DNA from: Bacillota bacterium
GTDB taxonomy: Bacteria > Bacillota > Clostridia > TANB77 > CAG-465
Assembly (NCBI GenBank): GCA_023410645.1
Contig: JAEYPQ010000065.1
Location: 62,001-126,000 of the forward strand
Length of the DNA stretch: 64,000 nucleotides
Direction of reading: 5' to 3'
The notes beneath the pieces are model-generated. The model was given only the letters and a program-made list of their open reading frames with translations. It ran no database searches and had not been told where the DNA came from. Each line of letters opens with the position of its first letter. The stretch's first letter is position 1. Positions 41,849 to 51,307 of the stretch are shown piece after piece. A program made the position numbers and the translations under genes.

Positions 41849-43346
41849 TGATGAAGTTAAAAAAGCAGACGCTAATAAAACTAGTAAATCAAGAAATAAA
41901 AGAATAATAATGTTTACTAGTTTAATTATAGTTTTATGTTTAATACTAACTGCGGTAGCTATTTTTATAAATAAGAATAATAAATTAAAAAGTAATGATG
42001 TTATAGATCAAAATGAGAAAGTTGAAAAAGAAAATAATTTGAAAGTTACTAATCTTATAGAGAGATATGCAAATAATAGTTTAAAGATTGAAACTGTTGA
42101 ATTTAAAGAAGGAAAAAAACAAGTATTTGATAACTATGAAATGTATAAAGTTGAAATATCATATGCTCAAATTTCTGGACTAAGAAATAAGACTGTTCAA
42201 GATAAAATAAATAGTGAAATAAAACAAAAAGTATTTAACTTATATAATAAAAAATATTTAAATGATGAAACTATAGATAGGTTATTTATTAATGCAGATG
42301 TTATATCAAACTTTGGTAATATATTATCTGTACAAATATATGGAACAATTACATATAAAAATAATGGACAATATACATACGATAGTTTTAATACTATAGG
42401 ATTAAATTATAAGTTAGATACTGGAGAGTATTTAAAATTAAAAGATTTATTTGTAGTATCAGCAAATTTAAATAATATTGTTGCAGAATCAAAATATTTA
42501 GCTATGGCATGGGATGAATTAAAAGAACCCGGCGAATTAAATATGAATGAAATTGATACAAGTAAATATGAGGAAGAGATGTTTGCGTATGTTAATAAAT
42601 TTAAAGAACAAGAAAATCCAGAATTCTATTTTACTCCAAGTGAATTATATTTAAAAGTTATTGGTGAAAAAGAATATATACCAATAGATATGGCAAAGTA
42701 TTATGATAGCATAGCAATATATAAAAGATATAATGATATTAGTAATTTATACGAAACTAAAGGTCTAAATAATAATAAACCTTTTGTATTTACTTCTAAG
42801 GATCAAGAGTCTACATATATGTATGATGATGTATTAGATAATCTTTTTGTTGACATACAGATTAATGTATTTGAATCTGAAGAAGCAAAAAAAGCAGAAG
42901 AAAAAGTTAAACCTAAAATAGAAGAACTAGTAAAAAAAATAAAAAACAAGGCCTCAGCAAATAAAAACAAGGGCATTGCATATAAAGCAATGATTGGAAT
43001 TTATTATAATCAAAATGATAATTTAGTTAATGTATCGTATCTAATATCTGAAAATTCAATGTCTATAAATTATTATAAAGAAAATATACATTCACTTATA
43101 GCTGAATTTGAAAGAATGCCAAAAGTATCAGTTGAAAGCAGTTATTTTTCTGAATATGAGGGCTACCAAGGAAATAGCAATTTAGTAAATAACAAAAATA
43201 TAACTATTAAAGAAATTATTATAGATGAAAAATATGATAAAAATGGAAATATAGTAAAGAATAATGATACTAAGGTAGATAATGATAAAAATAATAGTGA
43301 TAAATTAAATAACAACAATTCTAATAATGAAGTTAATATATACTAA
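41832..43346 (+). CDS. Membrane-anchored protein with DUF4163/DUF3298 (RsiV/PdaC-like) domain
   Basis: 504 aa. TM helix near 23-43 (IIMFTSLIIVLCLILTAVAI). The outer part has two halves typical of DUF4163 plus DUF3298: YEMYKVEISYAQISGLRN, and LKDLFVVSANLNN then FYFTPSELYLKV and YIPIDMAKYYDSIAIYKRY. Similar modules occur in the anti-sigma factor RsiV and deacetylase PdaC, where they bind lysozyme or glycans. A further domain and an Asn/Asp-rich tail follow. The ATG at 41832 lies 6 nt after AGGAGG inside the end of the PstS-like gene, so the two are coupled. Confidence 0.72.
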   Translation: MSQLNNDEVKKADANKTSKSRNKRIIMFTSLIIVLCLILTAVAIFINKNNKLKSNDVIDQNEKVEKENNLKVTNLIERYANNSLKIETVEFKEGKKQVFDNYEMYKVEISYAQISGLRNKTVQDKINSEIKQKVFNLYNKKYLNDETIDRLFINADVISNFGNILSVQIYGTITYKNNGQYTYDSFNTIGLNYKLDTGEYLKLKDLFVVSANLNNIVAESKYLAMAWDELKEPGELNMNEIDTSKYEEEMFAYVNKFKEQENPEFYFTPSELYLKVIGEKEYIPIDMAKYYDSIAIYKRYNDISNLYETKGLNNNKPFVFTSKDQESTYMYDDVLDNLFVDIQINVFESEEAKKAEEKVKPKIEELVKKIKNKASANKNKGIAYKAMIGIYYNQNDNLVNVSYLISENSMSINYYKENIHSLIAEFERMPKVSVESSYFSEYEGYQGNSNLVNNKNITIKEIIIDEKYDKNGNIVKNNDTKVDNDKNNSDKLNNNNSNNEVNIY

Positions 43347-43348
43347 TA

Positions 43349-43378
43349 AAAAGTCGCATAATTTTATGCGACTTTTAC
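43349..43378 (+). terminator. Rho-independent terminator
   Basis: AAAAGTCGCATAA / TTATGCGACTTTT with a tight loop. Confidence 0.8.
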
Positions 43379-43434
43379 TATTTTTTTGTATCGTAATTTA
43401 CAATAAGAAATATATTACAATTTACACCTTTTTA

Positions 43435-43462
43435 TTGAAAATAAATCAAAATATGATATAAT
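43435..43462 (+). promoter_or_regulatory. Promoter of the ftsY run
   Basis: TTGAAA at 43435-43440, 16-nt spacer, TATAAT at 43457-43462. Confidence 0.65.
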
Positions 43463-43487
43463 TATATAGTATAAAAAGAGGTGTAAA

Positions 43488-44396
43488 ATGTTTTTTGATA
43501 AGATAAAAGAAAGTTTAAAGAAAAGTAAAGAAAATTTTGATATAAGACTTAGTAATGTGTTTGCAAATCATAAAGATATAGATGAGATATTAGATGAAAT
43601 AGAGGAAACACTTATACTATCTGATATAGGTGTATCAACTAGTACAAAGATATGTGATAATGTCAGAGAAATTCTAAAAAAACAAGTAGATAAAAGTGAA
43701 AATGCAATTAGAGAACTACTAAAAAAAGAAATGGAAAGTATTCTTATAGTTGAAAATAAAGATGAAGAAAATATTGAAAATTCAAATAAAAAACTAGTAA
43801 TATTAGTAGTTGGAGTAAATGGTGTTGGCAAAACAACAACAATAGGTAAAATTACTAATTTGTATAAGAAACAAGGAAAGAAAGTATTACTAGCTGCTGC
43901 TGATACATTTAGAGCGGGCGCTGTTGAGCAATTAGAAGTTTGGGCAAATAGAGTTGCTGTTGATATATGTGTTGGAAAAGAAATGCAAGAGCCTGCATCA
44001 GTTGTATATGATGCAACAAAAAAATTCTCAGAATCAGATTATGACATATTAATATGCGATACTGCTGGTCGTCTTCATAATAAAAAGAATTTAATGGACG
44101 AGCTAGAGAAAATAAATAGAATAATAGATAAAAATTTAACTGATATAAATAAAGAAGTGTTAATGGTACTTGATGCTACAACTGGACAAAATGGTGCAAT
44201 TCAAGTAAGGAAATTCTTTGAGTCAACAAAAGTAAATTCAATAGCATTAACAAAACTTGATTCAACTGCAAAAGGTGGAGTAGTATTTACAATAGTAGAT
44301 GAATTAAAGATTCCAATAAAATATATTGGAATTGGTGAAAAATTAGATGATATTGAAAAATTTGATGCTAAAGCTTTTGTAGAAGCAATAGTATAA
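43488..44396 (+). CDS. ftsY: Signal recognition particle receptor FtsY
   Basis: SRP GTPase that docks ribosome-nascent chains at the membrane; 302 aa, the NG domain only, without the long acidic A domain. The N domain has DEILDEIEETLILSDIGVSTS. G1 VVGVNGVGKTTTIGKI, the insertion box DTFRAGAVEQLEVWANRV, G3 DTAGRLHNKKNLMDEL, G4 TKLDSTAKGG and closing G5 GIGEKLDDIEKFDAKAFV are all intact. First gene of the run ending at the HD hydrolase gene (50239), 45 bases before murB. Confidence 0.96.
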   Translation: MFFDKIKESLKKSKENFDIRLSNVFANHKDIDEILDEIEETLILSDIGVSTSTKICDNVREILKKQVDKSENAIRELLKKEMESILIVENKDEENIENSNKKLVILVVGVNGVGKTTTIGKITNLYKKQGKKVLLAAADTFRAGAVEQLEVWANRVAVDICVGKEMQEPASVVYDATKKFSESDYDILICDTAGRLHNKKNLMDELEKINRIIDKNLTDINKEVLMVLDATTGQNGAIQVRKFFESTKVNSIALTKLDSTAKGGVVFTIVDELKIPIKYIGIGEKLDDIEKFDAKAFVEAIV

Positions 44397-44441
44397 TTTG
44401 TAGTTAATGCATATTATTTATTAATATGTGGAGGTTAAAAA

Positions 44442-45353
44442 ATGAATAAATATATTAAATTAGAGAGTATAGTTGGAAGTAATAAAATCAAATACGATGT
44501 ATCTATGAAAGATTATACTACAGTTAATGTTGGCGGAAATTGTGACTGCTTAGTCACTCCAACAAGTATTGAAGAATTAATACAAATTCTTGATTTTGTA
44601 AAAAAAGAAAATATTGAATACTATATAATTGGAAATGGTAGTAACTTACTTGTATATGATGATGATATACACGCAGTAATAATAAAACTTGCTTCAAAGT
44701 TTAGTGATTATAAAGTAGATGGTGAATATATAGAATGTTTATCTGGAATAAGTATGCCAAAAGTTTCTTTAATTGCAAAGCAAAATGGATTAGAAGGCTT
44801 TGAATTTGCATGTGGAATCCCAGGTACTATTGGTGGCGGAGTTAAAATGAATGCAGGTGCTTATGATTCTGAATTTTCTAAGGTAGTTGAAGAAGTTACA
44901 TACATTGATGATAAATGTGGAATGCACACTATAAAAAATTCAGACTTGAAATATTCATATAGACATAGTATTTTTACTGAAAATCCTGCTTATGTTATTG
45001 TATCTGCAAAGTTTAAATTAAAAAAAGGTATCGTAGAAGAAATTGATAGAAAAATGAAAGAAAATTCAAGTGCAAGAAAAGAAAAACAACCACTTGATAT
45101 GCCTAATTTTGGTAGTGTGTTTAAAAGACCTAAAGGATATTTTGTGGGAAAACTCATAATAGATTCTGGCCTTCAAGGATATACAATAGGTGGTGCACAA
45201 GTGTCAAAAAAACATGCTGGTTTTATAGTAAATACAGGAAATGCAACATGTAAGGATATACTTGATTTAATTGCTCATATACAAAAAGTTGTAAATGAAA
45301 AATATGGTGTTAATTTAGAGACTGAGGTTCAGTTTATTGGAGGAAAGAAATAA
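44442..45353 (+). CDS. murB: UDP-N-acetylenolpyruvoylglucosamine reductase
   Basis: Reduces UDP-GlcNAc-enolpyruvate to UDP-MurNAc with FAD and NADPH; 303 aa, type II MurB. FAD/active-site motifs: GNGSNLLV, GIPGTIGGGVKMNAGAYDSE, YSYRHSIF, NFGSVFKRP (catalytic serine) and C-terminal LETEVQFIG (glutamate). GTGGAGG precedes the ATG. Its TAA shares a base with the glmR ATG. Confidence 0.96.
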   Translation: MNKYIKLESIVGSNKIKYDVSMKDYTTVNVGGNCDCLVTPTSIEELIQILDFVKKENIEYYIIGNGSNLLVYDDDIHAVIIKLASKFSDYKVDGEYIECLSGISMPKVSLIAKQNGLEGFEFACGIPGTIGGGVKMNAGAYDSEFSKVVEEVTYIDDKCGMHTIKNSDLKYSYRHSIFTENPAYVIVSAKFKLKKGIVEEIDRKMKENSSARKEKQPLDMPNFGSVFKRPKGYFVGKLIIDSGLQGYTIGGAQVSKKHAGFIVNTGNATCKDILDLIAHIQKVVNEKYGVNLETEVQFIGGKK

Positions 45354-46828
45354 TGAAAACAATTTTAGAGTGGCTTAAGCCAGGCGCAGGAGTAAAAAGA
45401 TATATATTATTACAAATTATATCTATAAGTTTACTTATATTTTGTATAGTTACATTAATGTCAATTAAAGATTTAAGCCCTAAAATGCTTATAGCATATA
45501 TTGCATTACTTACTGTATCAGTTTTTGGGATAATATTTTCATTTATAATAGCTCAAAAGAATATATTATTTACATCATTAAAAAACATATCTAGAAAAAA
45601 TAAGAATATTGGAATAAGAAAATTATTATACGGTGATCCAAGACTTAAAAAAGGTCCTAAAATAGTAGTTATTGGTGGAGGTAGTGGTCTACCAAATCTT
45701 CTTAAAGGTTTGAAAGAGTATACTGAAAATATTACTGCAATTGTTAATGTATCAGAGGATGATAATAGTTTAAGTACTGCAATGGCAAGAAAAGAAGATT
45801 TGACACCAGGTGATATTAGAAAGTGCATTTCTGCACTTTCTACATCTGAATCTGAGGTTGCAAAATTACTTACATATAAAGATAATAGAATTGAAGAAAC
45901 TGGTCATTCAGTTGGAAATCTTATTATTTCATCTTTAATTAGTATTACAGGAAGTTTTTCTAAGGCAATTGAAAAAATATCTGAAGTTTTTCAGATACAA
46001 GGAAGAATACTTCCTGTGACAACAGAAAATATTATACTTTGTGCTGGTCTTGAAAATGGTGAAGTAATTGTAGGAAAACAAAATATTTGTGAAATGATAA
46101 AAGAACAAAAAAATATGATAAAACAAATATTTTTAAAAGAAGGAAGTATAAAACCACTTCCAGAGGTAATTGATGCAATTAAAACTGCAAATGTAATTGT
46201 AATTGGACCAGGTCCACTATATACATCAGTAGTTTCTAATTTTTTAATTGATGATGTTGCAAAGGCAATTATAAAATCAAAGGCTAAGAAGGTATATGTC
46301 TCAAATATAATGAATCAACCAGGTCAAACATATGGGTATACTTTAGCAAAATATATTAATGAAGTTGAACGATATATTGGAAAACATGTAATTGATTATG
46401 CAATAGCAAATAATGGAGAGATAACAAATGAGATGTTAAAGGATTTTAACCAAATTGAGTCATCTCCTGTAAAAATCGATTTAGAGAACATCCAAAATAG
46501 AGCAATATGTGTTGTAAAAGAAGATTTAATTTTAACTGCAAAAGATTCGATTATTCATGATGCGGACAGGTTAGCTGAGATTATAATTTCAATAACTAAA
46601 TCTAAGAAAATTGGAGATTTAAATATTGTTAAGATTAAGAAAAAACACATGAGAAAAGAAAAAATGTTAAAAGGAAAAGACTTAATAAAGAAAGTGTTAA
46701 AGAAATTTAACAAAAAACAGACTTTATCCGTATCAAAGAAAAAAGTAAAAAAGACAGGTGAAGTAAAGGTAAAAGAAAAGACTTATGAAACTTTTGAAAA
46801 AATACGCAGCAGCGTTAAGAAAGGATAG
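45353..46828 (+). CDS. glmR: GlmR/YvcK-family UDP-GlcNAc-binding regulator with N-terminal membrane helices
   Basis: 491 aa. Two TM helices near 17-40 and 45-68 precede a CofD-like domain: KIVVIGGGSGLPNLLKGLK, TAIVNVSEDDNSLSTAM, LTPGDIRKCISALS, GHSVGNLIISSL, IVIGPGPLYTSVV, YVSNIMNQPGQT. In Bacillus GlmR binds UDP-GlcNAc and stimulates GlmS. The DDGGSSGRL region of standard YvcK is replaced by EDDNSLST. A ~50-residue lysine-rich tail follows. Usual YvcK is soluble, so membrane attachment is a variation. One-base overlap with murB, 9 bases before the next gene. Confidence 0.88.
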   Translation: MKTILEWLKPGAGVKRYILLQIISISLLIFCIVTLMSIKDLSPKMLIAYIALLTVSVFGIIFSFIIAQKNILFTSLKNISRKNKNIGIRKLLYGDPRLKKGPKIVVIGGGSGLPNLLKGLKEYTENITAIVNVSEDDNSLSTAMARKEDLTPGDIRKCISALSTSESEVAKLLTYKDNRIEETGHSVGNLIISSLISITGSFSKAIEKISEVFQIQGRILPVTTENIILCAGLENGEVIVGKQNICEMIKEQKNMIKQIFLKEGSIKPLPEVIDAIKTANVIVIGPGPLYTSVVSNFLIDDVAKAIIKSKAKKVYVSNIMNQPGQTYGYTLAKYINEVERYIGKHVIDYAIANNGEITNEMLKDFNQIESSPVKIDLENIQNRAICVVKEDLILTAKDSIIHDADRLAEIIISITKSKKIGDLNIVKIKKKHMRKEKMLKGKDLIKKVLKKFNKKQTLSVSKKKVKKTGEVKVKEKTYETFEKIRSSVKKG

Positions 46829-46837
46829 AAGTACGTA

Positions 46838-48652
46838 ATGTATAAATACAAAAGAGGAGTTAATAATATAGACCAAGCTAAAAAACTTGAATATATGATA
46901 ACAGATAATTTATCAACCTGTTTATCAATGACAGCTAATTTGGAATTTAAAAGGCCATATAATGGAATGTATATTCAAGATGGTAAAGTATTAATGCTTG
47001 GAATGTTAGAAAAAATATTAATAAATGATAAAGAATATAACATGTCACAAATTACAACAAGTATAAACAACATATGTTGTGATGAGTATATTTCATCAAT
47101 AGATTTAGAAAAAGATACATTTGAATATAACATAGGAAGTTTAAGCTATAAAAAGACTTTTTATTTATATAATAAGATCTTATGCATTGAATATGAAATA
47201 AATAATAAAGAAAATTCTAATGCTAAATTTAAAATAAATCCATTACTTACATATAGAAAATTAGATGCTATGAAAACATCTAATTTTCTAAAATTCAATC
47301 AAAGAAAAGATAAAGATGGTGCAATAGTAAATTTAAGCATTATGGATCAAGAAAATATAATATTAAAATCTAAAGAATTTTCATGGGTACAAGAAGTACA
47401 ATTCTTAAACAATATTAAACATGAATATATAAATACAAATTCAGTAAAAGAATTATATACTGAAGATTCATTTATACCAGGTGTATTTGAAATTAAGTTG
47501 TCGCCATTTGAAACTAAGAAGGCTTGTATATTTGTATCTAGTTTAGAATTTGATATTGATAAACTTGATATATCAAATATAAAGAATTATAAATTAAATA
47601 AGAAAAATGGCATTTTGGAAAATGTTGCAGAAGAATATGTTGAGTTAAGAGAGCTTGCATGTGGAATTGACAATTTAGATTTTGAAGATAAATTGATTTC
47701 CAAAATACCATATAATTTAGATCATGAAATATTAATATCAAGTAATTTAAAAACAATTGACGAAAATGAACTAATAGTATATATTAATGATTTGATTAAT
47801 ATAGTAAAATCCATTGATGGGCAGTATTTATCACTTGGGAAAATAGAAAAAGCTATAAAAATATTGATAAAGATAAGAAGATATATTTGGTTAATTGGTG
47901 ATATAAAATTACAAAATATTGAAACAATTAAAGTATATACTAAATTAAAATTGTGGTATATAGAAAGTGTTAACAGATTACTTCAAAAAAATGATATTAT
48001 GGAGCTATTTTATGATTTTATAAGAGAAATTATATATAGCGTGCTTGATAATGAAAATAAAAATGAAATATTAAATGATATAGAGTCAATTTCTTTGATG
48101 TATAATGCAATTAGAATTTATGAAAATATGAATCAATCAAAAAATGTTGAAGACATGTTAGTATTTAATTTTAGAGAAAGATTGAAAAATAAAATAGAAA
48201 ATGAATTTTGGATTGATGATTTAAGGTTAATGAAAAAAACATTAGATGAAAGAGAACATATACCAACAATAGAAATGATATATACACTTAGTTTGTCATA
48301 TCCATGTATAGTAGGTAATATACCAATAAAGTTACTAGATACCATTTTTAAAGAGTTATACACTCCTTATGGTATGAGAGAAGTTCCTAAAAATTGTGAA
48401 GAAAGTAATGGATCTATATATCCTAAATATATGGCACATTTTGTTAAAGCAAATTTAAGGCAAAATGGAGTAACAAGAGCTTCACAAAAAATAGCATATA
48501 ATCTAGTTAAAGAATTAATGCAAGATATAAGCAGGCATGTAAATGGTGGTATAAAATCAATATATAATGAAAAAGGTGTAAATGTGGACAGTAATTCATA
48601 TGATTTACTTACAAATGCTGAGATTATAAGGTTATATGGAATGCTTACTTAA
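46838..48652 (+). CDS. Glycogen-debranching-enzyme-like protein, divergent
   Basis: 604 aa. The N-terminal part recalls the amylo-alpha-1,6-glucosidase N domain (RPYNGMYIQDGKVLMLGMLEK, then KTFYLYNKILCIEYEINNKE and FKINPLLTYRKLDAM). The C-terminal part has a helical (alpha/alpha)6-like layout with YTPYGMREVP, comparable to the TPYGLRSL block of these enzymes. The histidine-tryptophan motif that normally follows (YHQGTVWPW) reads SIYPKYMAHF, so catalysis is doubtful. No signal peptide. Sits 9 bases after glmR and 20 before ruvC. It may be a sugar-binding or inactive relative; identification is moderate. Confidence 0.55.
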   Translation: MYKYKRGVNNIDQAKKLEYMITDNLSTCLSMTANLEFKRPYNGMYIQDGKVLMLGMLEKILINDKEYNMSQITTSINNICCDEYISSIDLEKDTFEYNIGSLSYKKTFYLYNKILCIEYEINNKENSNAKFKINPLLTYRKLDAMKTSNFLKFNQRKDKDGAIVNLSIMDQENIILKSKEFSWVQEVQFLNNIKHEYINTNSVKELYTEDSFIPGVFEIKLSPFETKKACIFVSSLEFDIDKLDISNIKNYKLNKKNGILENVAEEYVELRELACGIDNLDFEDKLISKIPYNLDHEILISSNLKTIDENELIVYINDLINIVKSIDGQYLSLGKIEKAIKILIKIRRYIWLIGDIKLQNIETIKVYTKLKLWYIESVNRLLQKNDIMELFYDFIREIIYSVLDNENKNEILNDIESISLMYNAIRIYENMNQSKNVEDMLVFNFRERLKNKIENEFWIDDLRLMKKTLDEREHIPTIEMIYTLSLSYPCIVGNIPIKLLDTIFKELYTPYGMREVPKNCEESNGSIYPKYMAHFVKANLRQNGVTRASQKIAYNLVKELMQDISRHVNGGIKSIYNEKGVNVDSNSYDLLTNAEIIRLYGMLT

Positions 48653-48672
48653 TAAAATAGAGGAGAAGATGT

Positions 48673-49161
48673 ATGATAGTTTTAGGTGTAGATCCAGGGT
48701 ATGGACGAGTTGGGTATGGAGTAATTGATTATACAAAGAATAAATATAGAGCAATTGAATATGGAAGTATAACTACTGAGGCTAATACTCCACTTCCAAA
48801 AAGATTAAATAAAATAGAAAAAGATTTAAGAGATGTTATATCCAGATATAATATTGATGCTGCATCAATTGAAGATTTATATTTTAATAATAACACTAAA
48901 ACAGCTATAAAAGTTGCAGAGGCAAGAGGAGTTATTCTAAATACACTTGAATCGTGTGGTATACAAATATTTGAATATACACCACTTCAGGCGAAACTTG
49001 CAATAGTAGGATATGGTAGAGCTGAAAAAATTCAAGTTAAAAATATGGTAAAGAGCTTTTTAAATTTAGAAAAAATGCCAAAGCTTGATGATACAACAGA
49101 TGCACTTGCAATTGCTATATGTCATACACATTGCCATAGATTTAATGAATTTATAACATAA
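48673..49161 (+). CDS. ruvC: Holliday junction resolvase RuvC
   Basis: Endonuclease that cuts Holliday junctions in concert with RuvAB; 162 aa. The four acidic residues are visible: VLGVDPGYGRVGYG (Asp7), IEDLYF (Glu), and DDTTDALAIAICH (two Asp) at the C-terminus. GGAGAAG precedes the ATG. ruvA and ruvB are not next to it; it sits between a debranching-like gene and an HD gene. Confidence 0.95.
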   Translation: MIVLGVDPGYGRVGYGVIDYTKNKYRAIEYGSITTEANTPLPKRLNKIEKDLRDVISRYNIDAASIEDLYFNNNTKTAIKVAEARGVILNTLESCGIQIFEYTPLQAKLAIVGYGRAEKIQVKNMVKSFLNLEKMPKLDDTTDALAIAICHTHCHRFNEFIT

Positions 49162-49192
49162 AATTATATTTGAGAGATTATTGAGGATTTAT

Positions 49193-50239
49193 ATGAATAG
49201 ATATGTTGATAATGTAAATAGTGAGTTAAAACAATATTTTAATATATTATGTGATAATGATTATCCAGATTTTATTGATGAATATATTGAATTACAAGAA
49301 ATGCAAAGATTATCTAAAATAGGACAATTTTGTGGATGTGATTATACTAAAATATTTAATATAAAATTTTGGTATTCAAGACTTGATCATAGTATTGCTT
49401 GTGCACTTATGACATGGCATTTTACACATGATAAAAATCAAACATTACTTGCGTTATTTCATGATTTAGGTACACCAGCATTTAGTCATTGTGTTGATTA
49501 TATATTAGGTGATCATATAAATCAGGAGAGTTCAGAAAAGAGTGTTTATGAAGTCTTGAACTCATCAGATGAGTTTAAACATCTATTTACAGTAGATAAT
49601 TTCGATATAAATGAGATAAACAATATAAAAAAATATACAATAGTAGAAAATAATAAACCAAAGCTTTGTGTAGACAGATTAGATGGTGTAATGCATACCT
49701 GTTTAATTTGGATAAGGTTTTGGAATATAGATGATATAGAATATGTATATAAAAATATCGGAGTATTGTCAAATGAGTATGGCGAAAGAGAAATTGGATT
49801 TTTAAGTAAAGAGGCTTGCGATAAGTTTTTCGAAGGAGTTTATGAATATAGTATTGCATTACAACAAAATGAAGATAAATATGTAATGCAGTTTATTGCC
49901 GATTATATGAAAGATGCAATAAAAAAAGGATATGTTACTTTAGATGAATTATATACAAAAAGTGAAGAAGATATAATTAATAAGATATATAGTTTAGATC
50001 CAAATAAATGGAATAAGTTTAAAAACTCTAATACAATTAGAAGAAGTGATAACGAACCTGAAAATAATGTATATTATGTATCAATAAATTCTAAAAAAAG
50101 ATATGTAATTCCAATATGTCTTAATGAGGAAAATAGCAGTATTAGGTTAGATAAGTTATCTGATAAATGCAGTAAGTTACTAGATTCATACTTAAATTAT
50201 AATGATAGTAAATATGCATATGTCGAAGATATATACTAA
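49193..50239 (+). CDS. HD-superfamily phosphohydrolase
   Basis: 348 aa. Metal-binding HD residues are visible: WYSRLDHSIACAL, LLALFHDLGTPAFSHCVD, and a downstream VDRLDGVMH. This matches the HD-domain group that includes dGTP triphosphohydrolases and COG1078 proteins, which act on nucleotides; the exact substrate is unknown. The ATG at 49193 follows TGAGGA; the TTG at 49181 lies inside that site. Last gene of the ftsY run, 31 bases after ruvC. Confidence 0.85.
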   Translation: MNRYVDNVNSELKQYFNILCDNDYPDFIDEYIELQEMQRLSKIGQFCGCDYTKIFNIKFWYSRLDHSIACALMTWHFTHDKNQTLLALFHDLGTPAFSHCVDYILGDHINQESSEKSVYEVLNSSDEFKHLFTVDNFDINEINNIKKYTIVENNKPKLCVDRLDGVMHTCLIWIRFWNIDDIEYVYKNIGVLSNEYGEREIGFLSKEACDKFFEGVYEYSIALQQNEDKYVMQFIADYMKDAIKKGYVTLDELYTKSEEDIINKIYSLDPNKWNKFKNSNTIRRSDNEPENNVYYVSINSKKRYVIPICLNEENSSIRLDKLSDKCSKLLDSYLNYNDSKYAYVEDIY

Positions 50240-50316
50240 TTTTAAAAGTAACCAAGATAAAAAATAAAACATATAATACACTAGCTAAAACTTAACTTTT
50301 AGGAGGTGTATTTTTT

Positions 50317-51216
50317 ATGTCTATCGGACTTGCACTTAGTGGTGGAGGTGTAAAAGGGGCAGCACATATAGGTGTGTTGCAGGCTTTTAAAGAAGAAAAT
50401 ATCAAAATAGATTATATTTCTGGAACTAGTAGTGGAAGTATAGTAGCAGCACTTTATGCAGCTGGTTATACACCATATAATATATTAAGTATGTTTAATA
50501 CTTATTGCAAAAATATAGCAGATTATGATAAATTATTACCATTTAAATTAATTGGTACAGTATTTACTGGAAAGATATCAATAAAGGGATTTGCAAAAGG
50601 TCAAAGATTAGAAAGTCTATTATATAATTATTTTAAGAGTAAAGATATTTTTGATATAAGTCAAATAGAAATGCCACTTGCAATACCAACTGTTGATTTG
50701 TATACAGGAGAAGTTATATATTTTTTAAGTAAAGATACTAGATCGAAAAACTCTGAATTCATTACATTTAATAATGAATTTGATGATGAACCTACATATA
50801 ATTCATTTGGAGATTTAGCTTCAATTGTCAGAGCAAGTTCAAGTTTCCCTGGTGTGTTTGAACCCAAAATTATAAATAAAAAAGTATTAGTAGATGGAGG
50901 AGTTAGAGTAAATTCCCCAGTTACAATATTAAGAGAACTTGGAGCAGATAAAGTTATAACTGTAAGTTTTGATAAAAATGATAATTGTAAAACTGCAAAT
51001 TTGAATATTGTATCAGTAGCTATGAAATCTTTTGATATAATGGGACATCAAGTAAATCATACAGAACTTGAAACATCAGATTATATTTTAAGACCAGATT
51101 TAGATCAAGTAACACTTTTAGAATTTGAAAAAACTGGAAAACTTGCAACACAGGGGTATATGGCAGCGAAAAAAGAAATTAAAAGAATTAAAGAAAAATG
51201 TAACATTTTGTCGTAG
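50317..51216 (+). CDS. Patatin-like phospholipase
   Basis: Serine lipid acyl hydrolase, 299 aa, with the Ser-Asp dyad: oxyanion loop LSGGGVKGAAHIGVLQ, nucleophile GTSSGSIVAALYA (GxSxG) and VDGGVRVNSPV with the catalytic aspartate (DGG). RSSA/YlbK-like proteins of this family are cytoplasmic; no signal peptide here. AGGAGG precedes the ATG. Gap of 77 bases from the HD gene; no clear terminator between them. Confidence 0.92.
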   Translation: MSIGLALSGGGVKGAAHIGVLQAFKEENIKIDYISGTSSGSIVAALYAAGYTPYNILSMFNTYCKNIADYDKLLPFKLIGTVFTGKISIKGFAKGQRLESLLYNYFKSKDIFDISQIEMPLAIPTVDLYTGEVIYFLSKDTRSKNSEFITFNNEFDDEPTYNSFGDLASIVRASSSFPGVFEPKIINKKVLVDGGVRVNSPVTILRELGADKVITVSFDKNDNCKTANLNIVSVAMKSFDIMGHQVNHTELETSDYILRPDLDQVTLLEFEKTGKLATQGYMAAKKEIKRIKEKCNILS

Positions 51217-51219
51217 ATA

Positions 51220-51248
51220 TTTACTTTTAAAATAAAAAATGTTATAAT
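51220..51248 (+). promoter_or_regulatory. Promoter of the 51308 gene
   Basis: TTTACT at 51220-51225, 17-nt spacer, TATAAT at 51243-51248. Confidence 0.65.
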
Positions 51249-51307
51249 TAATATTGCGTTTTAAAATTGGGGTTATATAAATAATTATTTTATAGGAGGG
51301 TATAAAA

